Source: Cognatazoarcus halotolerans
Lineage (GTDB): Bacteria; Pseudomonadota; Gammaproteobacteria; Burkholderiales; Rhodocyclaceae
Direction: 5' to 3'
Length of the DNA: 64,000 nt
Assembly (NCBI RefSeq): GCF_009800965.1
Contig: NZ_WUAF01000009.1
Span: forward strand, 143,424-207,423
The notes below the pieces were generated by a model, which ran no database searches, was not told where the DNA came from, and saw nothing but the letters and a program-made list of their open reading frames with translations. Of the stretch, positions 1-8,909 are shown piece after piece; position 1 is the first letter of the stretch, and the number at the start of each line of letters is the position of its first letter. The position numbers and the translations under genes were made by a program.

Positions 1-498
1 GGTAATTCTCGCGTCGATCGCCGCTCCGGACCCCAGAAAGCAGACGGACAGCACGGCGATCGAGAACAGGCCGGCAAGCATATTCGAGCGAAACCGGGAA
101 TCGGCCCCCAGACCCTTGACGACCATCAGCACGACGAGCGATAGCGCCGACACGAACCAGGCGGATCGCAAGCCGAGAGCGTAGCGAAACAACCCGGACG
201 GATAACCGCTGAGCCCGGAGAAGAAACCGAAGACAGGGTGGTATGCCGAATTGAACGCCACGACGAAGAGCAGCGCGAGAACAAGCGCGTTGGTTGGCGA
301 ACCGGCAAACGGTAGCACCAGCAAGAGCCCCCCGGCCAGAAAGGCACCTGCCAGAAAATAGAACGGAAGCTCCGCCGCAGCAGACAGCAGCACGACCACG
401 CCGAAAACCGACCCAACCCAGACGACGAGCTGAAAATTGAGCTCACCGGGTACCGGATTGCAGCGCCCCCGGTCCGCTATCAAAACGCCGGACGTCAT
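1..498 (-). CDS. Multi-spanning membrane protein, 5' part only; possible polysaccharide polymerase/ligase
   Basis: The minus-strand frame opens with an ATG at 498 and stays open to the window edge, giving at least 166 residues with no stop. The ATG overlaps the stop of the upstream acyltransferase gene (ATGA, 4 bases), so the two are translationally coupled. The peptide is very hydrophobic, with several clear membrane helices (for example LVVWVGSVFGVVVLLSA and NALVLALLFVVAF), and has no signal peptide. Its position at the end of an EPS operon fits an O-antigen polymerase or ligase type protein (Wzy/WaaL). That is inferred from context and hydrophobicity only; no diagnostic motif is visible in the part present. 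Confidence 0.6.
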   Translation of the reverse strand, partial: MTSGVLIADRGRCNPVPGELNFQLVVWVGSVFGVVVLLSAAAELPFYFLAGAFLAGGLLLVLPFAGSPTNALVLALLFVVAFNSAYHPVFGFFSGLSGYPSGLFRYALGLRSAWFVSALSLVVLMVVKGLGADSRFRSNMLAGLFSIAVLSVCFLGSGAAIDARIT

Positions 499-1667
499 GA
501 TCGTTGTCTCACAGGGAGCAGATGCCGTTGAAAAATGGCCTTGCCCGCGCTTTCAACAAGATTTCCGACCAGGAGACAAACGACGAAATACACGACGAAT
601 ACGGGAATGAGCGCGATAACGCCAGCGCCCGCAAGAACACCGTCACCGAGCAATCTCGAGATCGGGTGATGAACAAGGTACAGCCCGTATGACATTCCCC
701 CGAGACGAACAAGCAATCGCACCAGAGGAGCCTCCAGGGACATTGCATTTCGCAATCCCAGAAATGCCGCTGACAGCAGCAATATCTGGGCGACCGCGAA
801 AAAATCGTCGTTGAAGATGCGACCACTCTTCGAGAATCCGAGGAATACGCCAGCGCACTCGAACAACAGGCCGACGAACAGCGGCAACATTACCGGAACA
901 GCCAGGATGCGATCCAATCGGCCGGCCCGCCAGGCTGAACACACTGCCGCCCCGGCAACGAATTCCCAGACATAGTTGAGAAAGAATGCGGTAAATGGAT
1001 TCAGCGCCCCGGCATCGAAAGCCACCATGCCATTCATGCCCAGAATGAGCACCAGTAACTTGTATGAGAATGAAACGGCAAATGCAAAAGCAGTCGCACG
1101 CGCCGGATTGGCACGTATCGTCTCTGCGAAAAACATGTGGACAAAATACATCGGCACCAAGGCGCCAACGAACCACCAGTTCCCATTGATCGCATTGATC
1201 GTTGAAACCGAATAGTTCTGGACAAGGGCCACGGCTGCCAGGAAATCGACCGCGGCACCGACATCCGGACTCCTCGCCGTCGCCAGGAATACGATGCCGG
1301 TACATAGCAGAACGGCAACGAAATATGCAGGATAAAGCCGATCCATCCGTTTGAGAATGAAGGCCCGGCGATCGAGGCGTCCCATTCCGTTCGAAGCGGC
1401 GAGCCCGAATCCGCTCAGGAAGAAAAACACGTGAATCCCCTGGCTCCCCACCCTCGTGGCCTGCAGAAACATCGATTCTGCCCACAGAAGCGCCCCCCCG
1501 GTCGACCCACCATCCTGAACTGCATTGCGCAATGCGGCCGCCCCGTGATCACCAAAGAAGTGAAACGCGACGATCTCGAGAATGGCGACCCCCTTCAGCA
1601 GGCTCATCCATGACGAAACATCGCTGTGAATCGGCCCCTCGCTCCCGAGGCGTGACGTGTTTGGCAT
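495..1667 (-). CDS. Acyltransferase-3 (OafA/NodX-type) membrane O-acyltransferase
   Basis: This is an integral-membrane acyltransferase-3 protein that probably adds acetyl groups to sugars of the exopolysaccharide. The start chosen is the ATG at 1667 (MPNTSRLG), giving 390 residues, because the open frame upstream has no plausible coding content. The family signature is visible: a first helix with AFHFFGDHG (His36, the putative catalytic histidine), then a RxDRLYPAYF motif in the second membrane segment and about ten hydrophobic segments. It sits between a UPF0104 membrane protein (about 216 noncoding bases upstream) and the partial membrane protein downstream, which it overlaps by 4 bases. 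The substrate is not known. Confidence 0.85.
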   Translation of the reverse strand: MPNTSRLGSEGPIHSDVSSWMSLLKGVAILEIVAFHFFGDHGAAALRNAVQDGGSTGGALLWAESMFLQATRVGSQGIHVFFFLSGFGLAASNGMGRLDRRAFILKRMDRLYPAYFVAVLLCTGIVFLATARSPDVGAAVDFLAAVALVQNYSVSTINAINGNWWFVGALVPMYFVHMFFAETIRANPARATAFAFAVSFSYKLLVLILGMNGMVAFDAGALNPFTAFFLNYVWEFVAGAAVCSAWRAGRLDRILAVPVMLPLFVGLLFECAGVFLGFSKSGRIFNDDFFAVAQILLLSAAFLGLRNAMSLEAPLVRLLVRLGGMSYGLYLVHHPISRLLGDGVLAGAGVIALIPVFVVYFVVCLLVGNLVESAGKAIFQRHLLPVRQRS

Positions 1668-1883
1668 TATGGGAGTCGCCCGGTTTCCATTGAAGTGGCC
1701 CCGAAGAAAGATCGAAAAAGTGCAACGGTCGTCACACGAGACGAAGCGGAACGGGCGCATTGCGCACGACCAGGTCTCCGGACTGCAACTGCGCAAACAC
1801 GCGGCCGCCATACAGCCAGGCACAACGCAACCGATGTTCCCTGGAGCGCGAGAGTTCGCCCTGAAGCGCTTCCACGGACAAGC

Positions 1884-2906
1884 TCATCCGAGGCTGGGCC
1901 TTGACTTGATGAAATCCTGCAATTCGACGACGCCTCCGATCGCCGAGATGATGATCTGAACCAGGAACAAGACGAGTGAAGCAATGAGGGCTGATTCACT
2001 TGGCACGCCAAAGAGGGGAAAAAGTGAAAAGAACGCAAGTTCCCTGACACCCAGCCCTCCCACCGAAACAGGCACCATCAAGAGAATTACGACGACCGAA
2101 CGGACAAATGTGACCGCCCAGAACGAAACATCGCCGACGATCATGCTCAACACGACCCAGCCGCTCATTACGATCAAGACATGTTGTATCAAAGCGTAGA
2201 AGAAGACTAGCAGGGACTTTTTCAACCCCAGTTTCCCGAACTCAGAGAACGCATCGCCCGCCTTGTGCAGGATTTTTAGCCCAAAGGAGGCGGCCCGATT
2301 TAACCAGGCGAGCGCCCGACCGCTTTCGCCAGACACTGCGGACGATAGTCGCGAAAGGACCTTGACCGGAACACCGGACACCAGCAGCGCAATGACGAGC
2401 ACAGCGCCGGCAAGAACACTGGAGACGACCGATTCAAGGTCAACCGAGCTGACGCTCGGCGACTTCTGCAGCACGAACAGAGCGGCTAGCGCGACAATTC
2501 CCGCTATGGCCAACTGCAGGAGCTTGTGAAAAACCACCAGTGCTGCTGAATCGTACCCGCCATAACCCACGCGACGGTATTTCTCCCACCGAACGAGGAA
2601 TGTCAGACCCGCTGGTAGAAACAGCACGTAGAACATCAGGGTCAGATTTATTTTGCATAGATTCAAGACGCCGATCCGCGCCCCGCTTTTCATTGACTCG
2701 TGTATCTCGAGGGCCTGGATGTATACCACCCCCATGAAAATGAGCGCGGTCGCGACAACGATCCCCGAGATATCCGCCTGACCCACTGCGCTCAAGAGCG
2801 CCTCGCGATCAACGGTAAGCACCAGATAGATAACGATTGCTATCGACAGGCTCAGTTTCGCCAAATGCTTGAACCAGGGATTCTTGAAAAGGGCGTGAAT
2901 CATCAC
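1884..2906 (-). CDS. UPF0104 / lysylphosphatidylglycerol-synthase-type flippase domain protein
   Basis: A polytopic membrane protein of 340 residues. The C-terminal motif VSVGGLGVREL, followed by a last hydrophobic segment, is typical of the UPF0104 (MprF N-terminal-like, TIGR00374) family, found in glycan and lipid export loci. Either the GTG at 2906, directly abutting the wecG-type stop, or the ATG one codon later (2903) could be the start. Its role in EPS clusters is not settled; moving a lipid-linked intermediate across the membrane is one proposal. By eye, this gene and the next two downstream look less GC-rich than the eps core. Confidence 0.8.
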   Translation of the reverse strand: MMIHALFKNPWFKHLAKLSLSIAIVIYLVLTVDREALLSAVGQADISGIVVATALIFMGVVYIQALEIHESMKSGARIGVLNLCKINLTLMFYVLFLPAGLTFLVRWEKYRRVGYGGYDSAALVVFHKLLQLAIAGIVALAALFVLQKSPSVSSVDLESVVSSVLAGAVLVIALLVSGVPVKVLSRLSSAVSGESGRALAWLNRAASFGLKILHKAGDAFSEFGKLGLKKSLLVFFYALIQHVLIVMSGWVVLSMIVGDVSFWAVTFVRSVVVILLMVPVSVGGLGVRELAFFSLFPLFGVPSESALIASLVLFLVQIIISAIGGVVELQDFIKSRPSLG

Positions 2907-3710
2907 CTATTCCCGATTTTTCGTTGCCATCTCGAACTTCTGTTTTGCAATCAATGCGAGAACGAGTGGATCGTCTACAAAATATCGCCGCCAGAGCCGC
3001 CGGGGATTCTGCGCGAACCGAAACAACCATTCCAGATTGAGACGTTGAACCCACAGAGGCGCGCGCTTTTCCGCACCAACCACGAATAGGATCGATGCGC
3101 CTATACACAACCCGACGCCAGTTGCGCCGGCGTCTGCCAGGCGCTGCGCAAGCAGCTCCTGCTGGGGCGAGCCGACGGCGAGAAAGACGAAGCGCGACGG
3201 ATTGGCGAGCACGAAGCGCACGGCGTCCGCGATGTTCGCCTCGTTCCGGATGAAACCCATTGGCGGATTGTGGTGGCGGATGGCCAAATGCGGGAAGCGC
3301 CGGCGCAACTCGAGGATGGTCGCGTCGTCCGATCCGATTACCGTCACCTGATCGCCGGAGTCGAGGTGGCGCTCGAACACCCGGCGCGTCAGATCGCTGC
3401 CCGTGACCACTTCGGGAAAGCGAACCCCGACGAGGGGCGCAAGCCGGGCAAGGACACGACTGTCGCAGACCGAGATCCAGGCGCCTTCGTAGAGATGACG
3501 ATAGCCCTTGCGCGCACTGCGCACCACATGATCGACATTCGGTGTGGCCACGTACCTGAACACTTCGCCTGCGGGCCGCTCGGTAATGAGACGGTCGACT
3601 TCCTCGATGGCCAGCAGATCGAATGGCGTACCCGCGACATCCACCCGCGCGCCCTTGCGAGGGTTTTCACCCGGGGCGGGTTGCGGGCAGACAGGTGTTC
3701 GGGAACTCAC
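2907..3710 (-). CDS. WecG/TagA/CpsF family glycosyltransferase
   Basis: A cytoplasmic GT26-family glycosyltransferase of 267 residues, predicted to add a hexosamine-type sugar to a polyprenyl-linked EPS intermediate. Family motifs in order: TPNVDHVV (about 56-63), VTGSDL in the middle, VGSPQQE, and the C-terminal block VVGAEKRAPLWVQRLNLEW followed by a basic FRFAQNPRRLWRRY segment. The start overlaps the preceding pyruvyl-transferase stop by 4 bases (3707-3710), so it belongs to the eps operon. The donor sugar cannot be told from sequence; UDP-ManNAc or UDP-ManNAcA users are the known members. Confidence 0.93.
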   Translation of the reverse strand: MSSRTPVCPQPAPGENPRKGARVDVAGTPFDLLAIEEVDRLITERPAGEVFRYVATPNVDHVVRSARKGYRHLYEGAWISVCDSRVLARLAPLVGVRFPEVVTGSDLTRRVFERHLDSGDQVTVIGSDDATILELRRRFPHLAIRHHNPPMGFIRNEANIADAVRFVLANPSRFVFLAVGSPQQELLAQRLADAGATGVGLCIGASILFVVGAEKRAPLWVQRLNLEWLFRFAQNPRRLWRRYFVDDPLVLALIAKQKFEMATKNRE

Positions 3711-4930
3711 GATTTCAGCGCATCCGCAAGGCGTACATAGTTGGACTCCGCCAGCTCTTTCATGCGTGCGGCAGCCTCGCCGAAGCCGCCAGCAGAAATT
3801 GCACGGTCAAACCCTGCTTCAAGCGCATCGGCAGAAAGATCCGTCGCCGCAATGGTCAACTCGGCACCCAGCTTCGGGCCGAACACATCGCTCATGATGC
3901 CGTATGCCTTGCGGCTGTACGCCACACTGACGGTCGGCACCGCTTGCGACATCGACGCAATGGTGGCATGCGTTCGGGCGCCGAGGAGGCAGTCGGTCAG
4001 CCCGATGATTCCCTTGAACTGGGCCGCGGAGAATTCGCCACTGACGATCCTGCACATGCGCGCGTCGGTCAGCTTCGAATGGAGTTCCTCACAGGCAATC
4101 AGGTCGTTGTTGTTCGGATTCCGCTCCATGACATGCGGTATCAACAAGACCAGGTAGCCGCGCGCATTGAGCCGACGCACGAACTCGGTCAGTTCACTGA
4201 AATACCGCGAACGCTCGAGCTTCGAATATCGGATTACCCCTTCACTCACGGACAGGGCCACGAGCTTCTGCTGAGTCGCGTCAACACCAAACCGGCTCAG
4301 CAGGATCTCCCTGCATGTGTCAGCCGGCGCGGGCTCCAGCCCGAACGCAACGTCCGCAGTCTGGTAAAGAGGCACATCGAGTCGCAGGCTCTTGAGATAC
4401 TCAAAACTCTCGCTTTCCCTGACGGTAATCAGAAACAGGTTTTCCAGCGACTGTCTGAAGTAATCCTCGTCCTGTTTGGTGAACGGTCCGATCGTATGCG
4501 CGATCAGCGCGGCTTTCTTGCGATCGAGCGAAACGATCGACGACAGGTGCTTGCGGAGGTTTGAATAATCCGAGGTGAAGATATCTCCCCCCGTCGGCAG
4601 AACGAGATCGGCCGAGCGCAGCGCGCTGAGCTGTCGGGTCGGATAGCCGGCAAGCGTATTCGGCAGGATTTTTTCGGCAACCCTCATGCCCGCGTACGCG
4701 ATGCGATTGAATCCAAGCGCGCTCGGGTGGTTGGGCGACAGCGTCAGATAGGATGGCCGCACATCCGCGATGCCGGCAAGGCGCCAACGATCGTAGGACG
4801 GATCGTTCGTATGGAGTTCGAACTGCAACGGCTCGGGAAGGTGTCGCTTCGCCCCCTGGATCATTGAAACCACAAGCGCTTCGCAACCACGGTTTCGAAG
4901 CCCCGTGTTGTTGGTTATCGCAATTTTCAA
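3707..4930 (-). CDS. Polysaccharide pyruvyl transferase family protein
   Basis: A member of the CsaB/WcaK-type family (PF04230), which transfers pyruvate ketal from phosphoenolpyruvate to sugars, giving the polymer negative charge. Visible features are an N-terminal KIAITNNTGLRNRGCEA nucleotide-fold start, GGDIFTSD, and the C-terminal ARTHATIASMSQAVPTVSV with a following YSRKAYG. I place the start at a TTG (4930) because family members begin at the first strand (LKIAI) and a GGAG lies 8 bases upstream of it. An in-frame ATG at 4981 would add 17 residues and overlap epsI. With the TTG the product is 407 residues. It is followed by the wecG-like gene with a 4-base overlap. Confidence 0.88.
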   Translation of the reverse strand: MKIAITNNTGLRNRGCEALVVSMIQGAKRHLPEPLQFELHTNDPSYDRWRLAGIADVRPSYLTLSPNHPSALGFNRIAYAGMRVAEKILPNTLAGYPTRQLSALRSADLVLPTGGDIFTSDYSNLRKHLSSIVSLDRKKAALIAHTIGPFTKQDEDYFRQSLENLFLITVRESESFEYLKSLRLDVPLYQTADVAFGLEPAPADTCREILLSRFGVDATQQKLVALSVSEGVIRYSKLERSRYFSELTEFVRRLNARGYLVLLIPHVMERNPNNNDLIACEELHSKLTDARMCRIVSGEFSAAQFKGIIGLTDCLLGARTHATIASMSQAVPTVSVAYSRKAYGIMSDVFGPKLGAELTIAATDLSADALEAGFDRAISAGGFGEAAARMKELAESNYVRLADALKS

Positions 4931-4967
4931 GACGTTTACTCCGAAATACGAAATTTCTTGCCACTGC

Positions 4968-5693
4968 TCAGAACGAGCCAATCAGACGAGCTTCCAACTC
5001 GGCGGGAATCGCGCGCAGCAATTGCTCGGAAAACGCCCGTTGCAGCTCAAAGCCTTCCGCGGAGTTCGCGCCCAGCGTGGAAACGCGAAACAGGTAGCCA
5101 TCGGGGATATAGCCGGCCAGGGCATACTGCAACTGAACCAGCTGACGTTCGACATAGCTGCGAACCACATGGTCGCCCATGGTGAACCAGTAGGTCACCG
5201 GCTCCACCCTCGCACCATATCGGGCGACAAGCTGCGTGGCCTGCACCTGCCTTCCGAGCAGCGGCCAGGACACCTTTTCGAGATTGCGGATCTGGAACCC
5301 CTGCGCCCGGTAGCAGACTTCCTGGCGATGTGCGCGCAACCCCTGCTTCTGCGACGAACCGTAGGCGATGGACAGCATCACATGCTGCCCCCGTGCATTG
5401 ACGTAGGTGTAGCTCACGAGCTGATCGTATGTTTCCGCGAGCGACTGCGCCTGATCGGGCGATGGATTGATCGGCACGATGCTGTCATCCAACTTCCATT
5501 CGCCAAAGGCGCGTGGAACAGCGCTGGCGAGATCGATCGACGCCACCTCTTCAGCCAGCTTCCTTGTCGGCGTGAGCACGACGGCGAGACAACCCGACGC
5601 GATCATGAGGCAACACGCGGCAAGCGCCTGTCTCAACATCGGACCGATACCGCGGGAAGGTCCGGCCACTGCAGCATGCTCGACCCGGCTCAT
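4968..5693 (-). CDS. epsI: EpsI, exosortase-associated protein
   Basis: EpsI-family protein of 241 residues with one N-terminal membrane anchor (about 22-41) and a periplasmic domain. The conserved HRQEVCY (122-128) and the GYIPDGYLFRVST segment are family hallmarks. EpsI is encoded next to, or fused to, exosortases and is thought to assist EPS production or sorting; its biochemical role is not known. Its ATG overlaps the xrtB stop by 4 bases (5690-5693), the usual arrangement in exosortase-B clusters. Confidence 0.95.
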   Translation of the reverse strand: MSRVEHAAVAGPSRGIGPMLRQALAACCLMIASGCLAVVLTPTRKLAEEVASIDLASAVPRAFGEWKLDDSIVPINPSPDQAQSLAETYDQLVSYTYVNARGQHVMLSIAYGSSQKQGLRAHRQEVCYRAQGFQIRNLEKVSWPLLGRQVQATQLVARYGARVEPVTYWFTMGDHVVRSYVERQLVQLQYALAGYIPDGYLFRVSTLGANSAEGFELQRAFSEQLLRAIPAELEARLIGSF

Positions 5694-6610
5694 GTCGTCC
5701 TCATCCCCGGCGCGGCATCGCTGCCCCTGTCGCCTTTTGTACCGATCCGCAACAGCGAATCGGCAACAATGATCAGGAGAAGCCCCGAGAGGAAAAGTAC
5801 CATGCCCGCAAATCCATGAAGAAAACCCTGGCCGGCTTCGTCACCGAGGTGGTAAGTCACGAGCGTGAGCACGATCACCCGAACCACGTTTGATACGAAC
5901 GAAATCGGAATGATCAGCAGGGCCAGCACAATGTTCCTGACGGCCGAACTGTGCTGGACGAGATTGAGGTACAGGAGGCCCATTGCCTCGAGGGTGAAAA
6001 GCGTATGCAGGCCCGCGCAGGCATCGGCGACCAGCAACTGGTACTGCCCGATCTGGAGGATCACACCACTTCGGGCAATCGGATAGCCCGCCGCGAAAAG
6101 GATCGCCTCGGCAAAATACGACACAGCCATCTTCATCGGCTGGGTCACCGCGTCCACAAAGAACCCGGGCAAGGGGATCATGAAGATCATGAAGAACAAC
6201 GGAAACCAGACCGCAGCCAAAGCCTTGCGCCCGCGCAGGAGCAGGACACTGCCGGCCAGGGCAGGAATGAGCGAGCCGATCTCGAAAATGACGATCTGCT
6301 GTGAACGCCCGAGCACGTAGGCAAACCCGGCTATCACCAGGACTGGCCATGCCAGATAGCCGCTGCGGCTTTCCCTCTCGGCCTGTTCGACCTCCGGCCA
6401 TTTCCGATAAAGAAGCCAGAGTGCCACGCAGAACACGATAGGCCCATGTGCCTGATCGCTCGAAGACCAGATGCCGCGAAACAGGTCGACGAAGCTCGGC
6501 ACATACATGAACGCCAGCCCCGCAAGCAGGACAAGCCAGGGTAGGGCTCGGCTGGTTTGCGGATCGTAGCCGGGCCCGGCGTCGGCGTTCATCGCGTTCA
6601 AGATATGCAT
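5690..6610 (-). CDS. xrtB: Exosortase B (PEP-CTERM transpeptidase/protease)
   Basis: A membrane-embedded cysteine protease/transpeptidase that recognises C-terminal PEP-CTERM signals. It has 306 residues, about eight membrane segments, and the catalytic triad typical of exosortases: Cys198 in ADACAGLH, Arg244 in SNVVRV, and His265 in LHGFAG. The surrounding sequence (QIGQYQLLVADACAG) is of the exosortase-B type found in EPS clusters. It starts 2 bases after the epsG stop and overlaps epsI by 4 bases. Its likely substrates here are the four PEP-CTERM proteins in this window (at about 11.1, 12.0, 25.6 and 46.0 kb). Confidence 0.97.
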   Translation of the reverse strand: MHILNAMNADAGPGYDPQTSRALPWLVLLAGLAFMYVPSFVDLFRGIWSSSDQAHGPIVFCVALWLLYRKWPEVEQAERESRSGYLAWPVLVIAGFAYVLGRSQQIVIFEIGSLIPALAGSVLLLRGRKALAAVWFPLFFMIFMIPLPGFFVDAVTQPMKMAVSYFAEAILFAAGYPIARSGVILQIGQYQLLVADACAGLHTLFTLEAMGLLYLNLVQHSSAVRNIVLALLIIPISFVSNVVRVIVLTLVTYHLGDEAGQGFLHGFAGMVLFLSGLLLIIVADSLLRIGTKGDRGSDAAPGMRTT

Positions 6611-6612
6611 GG

Positions 6613-7494
6613 CTAGCGTTCGGTGAGAACCGAACCGACCACGGCGGCACCGGCCTGCTGCACCATGTCTGCGTAACTGCGCAACAGGCCGACCCGGCTG
6701 CTGTTGCGTCGGGCAACCATCAGCGCACCACCCGCGCGCACCGCCACCGTCTGCCCATCGGCAAACTGGCTTCCAGCCGGCGTGTCGATGAGTATCACGT
6801 CATATCCCGCGCCAAGCTCCTGGAGCAGCTGCCCGAAGGTGGGTCGGGCGAGCAGCTCCTGCGGATTCGGCGGCACCGCGCCGGCAGGCATTACGGAGAG
6901 ATCGCGCAGCGCGGGAACCCGCTGAATGATATCGGGCGAGCCGCGGCCCGAGAGGATGGCGGAGAGACCCGCACGATTGTCCACGCCAAACAGCAGGTGC
7001 TGCCTGGGGCTGCGCATGTCGGCATCGATGACGAGGGTGCGTTCGCCAAGTTGCGAAAAGACGACCCCGAGGTTGGCAGCGAGCCACGAACGCCCTTCGT
7101 CGCGACCCGGGCTGGTGATGGCAAGGGCCTTGTGTGCGGGCTCGGTGTCGAACCAGCGCAACACGAGCTGACTTCGCAGCGCGCGCAGTGCTTCGACCTG
7201 AGGGGCAAACGGATTGTAGGCAGCGATCACCTCTTCGGCGACCTTGCTCTCGCCGCGGCTCAGGTACGGGTAGTCGAACTGGCGCGAAAGCGCTTGCTCG
7301 ATATCGACCTCGGACACCAGACCGAGCTGCATGGCGGCATCACCGAAGCGGAGTTGCTTTTCGCGCTGCAGGCGGAGCACTCGCTCGGCATCCTCGGCCC
7401 TGAGTTTGCCCGCGTCAATGAGGATGGCGCCGATCGAGCGCTCCTGGCCGGGGTGACGTTCGGCGAGATCCACTTCACGTTGAATGGTGTTCAT
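6613..7494 (-). CDS. epsG: EpsG, chain-length-determinant tyrosine-kinase-type ATPase
   Basis: The cytoplasmic BY-kinase-type partner of EpsF, controlling EPS polymerisation and export. The protein has 293 residues. Residues about 20-80 resemble the N-terminal domain of type II secretion ATPases (GAILIDAGKL to QALSRQFDYPYL), and about 95-293 form a MinD/Wzc-like ATPase. The Walker A loop reads SPGRDEGRSW (128-137), with Arg where Lys is usual; VIDADMR (155-161) is the Walker A' element and VILIDTP the Walker B. No C-terminal tyrosine cluster is seen. It lies 57 bases after epsF. Confidence 0.93.
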   Translation of the reverse strand: MNTIQREVDLAERHPGQERSIGAILIDAGKLRAEDAERVLRLQREKQLRFGDAAMQLGLVSEVDIEQALSRQFDYPYLSRGESKVAEEVIAAYNPFAPQVEALRALRSQLVLRWFDTEPAHKALAITSPGRDEGRSWLAANLGVVFSQLGERTLVIDADMRSPRQHLLFGVDNRAGLSAILSGRGSPDIIQRVPALRDLSVMPAGAVPPNPQELLARPTFGQLLQELGAGYDVILIDTPAGSQFADGQTVAVRAGGALMVARRNSSRVGLLRSYADMVQQAGAAVVGSVLTER

Positions 7495-7551
7495 TGGCGG
7501 CTCACTCCAGATTCTTTCGGGCCGGCAGCATGCCGGTGCAGTTCGGCAAGC

Positions 7552-8895
7552 TCATACCGAACCGGGAATTACGCCAAGGACGGGCATACCCGGGATTCTC
7601 GCGAGATCCTCTTCGCCCCTTACCCGCTGGTCCATCAACTCAAGTACCAAGGCTGCGCCAACACCGAGCAGGCTTCCGAGAAAAATGGCGAGTGCAGTGT
7701 TGAGCAATACCTTCGGGCTCGACGGTTCAAGCGGTGCGACGGCGGGCGTCAGGACGACCACGTTGGTCTGCTGTGTCTGGCTTTCCAGATTCGTCTGGGC
7801 AAGGCGTTGTGTGACAAGGTCGTAGGCGCGCTGGGCATTCTCGACGTCCCGCTGCAGCACCGCGATCTGGTCGCGCTCCGCCTTGAGCGCCAGCACGCGC
7901 CGTTTCTGAGCCTCGAGTGCGGCCTTGATCTCGGATTCGCGCTGTACGTTCACCCGGCTCGTGGTGCCGAGCGAACTGACCACCCTGCGGGTCTCCGTCT
8001 CGATGCGTTGACGCAGATTCGCAATCTCTGCGTCACTGCGGGCAAGCTCCGGATGATTCTTGCCCAGCCTGCCAGCGAGTTGATCGCGCTGGCCCTCCTG
8101 GCGGACGAGCTCGGCCTTGAGGCTCTGGATGAGGCCGTTCTGCATGACCTCAGGCAGATTGTCGGCATTTCCTGCCTGCGCCTGTCGCGAACGGCTATCG
8201 ACTTTCTGCGCCTGTACCACGGAGAGTTGAGTGGAGAGCTCCGCGAGGCGCGCGTTCTCGAGGTCAAGACGGTCGTCGGTCGCAACGATGCCCCGTTTCT
8301 GCTGAAAGTCGGAAAGACGCTTCTGTGCCGCTTCGAGGTCGGCGCGGAGCGTCGCGTTCTGTCCGTCAAACCATTTGGCGTACTGGCGGGCGGGCTCGAC
8401 CTTGAGCTCCAGGCTGGTATCGATATAGGCCTGCGCCCACGCGTTGGCCACCGCAGCGGCGAACTGCGGGTCGGAACCCTCGTAGCCGATGGTGAGCATG
8501 CTGCTCTCGCGGGACGGTTTCACGTCCAGCTTCTTCATCAGCAGTTCGGCAAGCCACACCTTGATCGACCCCTGCCCCCCGGTATCTTCGCGCCACTGCT
8601 CCTGAATGACCGGCGACTGGTCCATTCTGAGCAGCTCGACTACGCGCAGGGCGACGCGGCTCGAGCCGATGATATCTACCTGCGTGGCCATGTAGCCGGG
8701 AATCATCTGCGCAGGAAGCATGCCGCCCATGAGCGGATCGGTCGACTTGGCGTCGACGACCAGCGAAGTTTCAGCCATGAACTGTTTCGGCAGCAACAGG
8801 CTTACCGCAAGCGCAGCGCCGACCACGACCGCGAGCGTGCCGAGCACAAGCCAGCGACGCGCGCGCATGATGAGGAGAAACTGTTGAAAGGTCAC
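7552..8895 (-). CDS. epsF: EpsF, chain length determinant protein (Wzz/GumC type)
   Basis: A polysaccharide co-polymerase of 447 residues: a short cytoplasmic N-terminus, a membrane segment at about 15-35, a long periplasmic coiled-coil region rich in Gln, Arg and Glu (about 160-370), and a second membrane segment near 400-425 preceded by the proline-containing APLEPSSPKVLLN motif. The short cytoplasmic tail would contact EpsG, encoded directly downstream. It sits 14 bases after epsE, consistent with one transcript. Confidence 0.94.
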   Translation of the reverse strand: MTFQQFLLIMRARRWLVLGTLAVVVGAALAVSLLLPKQFMAETSLVVDAKSTDPLMGGMLPAQMIPGYMATQVDIIGSSRVALRVVELLRMDQSPVIQEQWREDTGGQGSIKVWLAELLMKKLDVKPSRESSMLTIGYEGSDPQFAAAVANAWAQAYIDTSLELKVEPARQYAKWFDGQNATLRADLEAAQKRLSDFQQKRGIVATDDRLDLENARLAELSTQLSVVQAQKVDSRSRQAQAGNADNLPEVMQNGLIQSLKAELVRQEGQRDQLAGRLGKNHPELARSDAEIANLRQRIETETRRVVSSLGTTSRVNVQRESEIKAALEAQKRRVLALKAERDQIAVLQRDVENAQRAYDLVTQRLAQTNLESQTQQTNVVVLTPAVAPLEPSSPKVLLNTALAIFLGSLLGVGAALVLELMDQRVRGEEDLARIPGMPVLGVIPGSV

Positions 8896-8909
8896 GGCGT
8901 GCCCCCGCC

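Noticed and set aside
1668..1823. N-terminal extension of the acyltransferase
   Set aside because: The added residues have no resemblance to the family; the ATG at 1667 starts just before the expected first segment.
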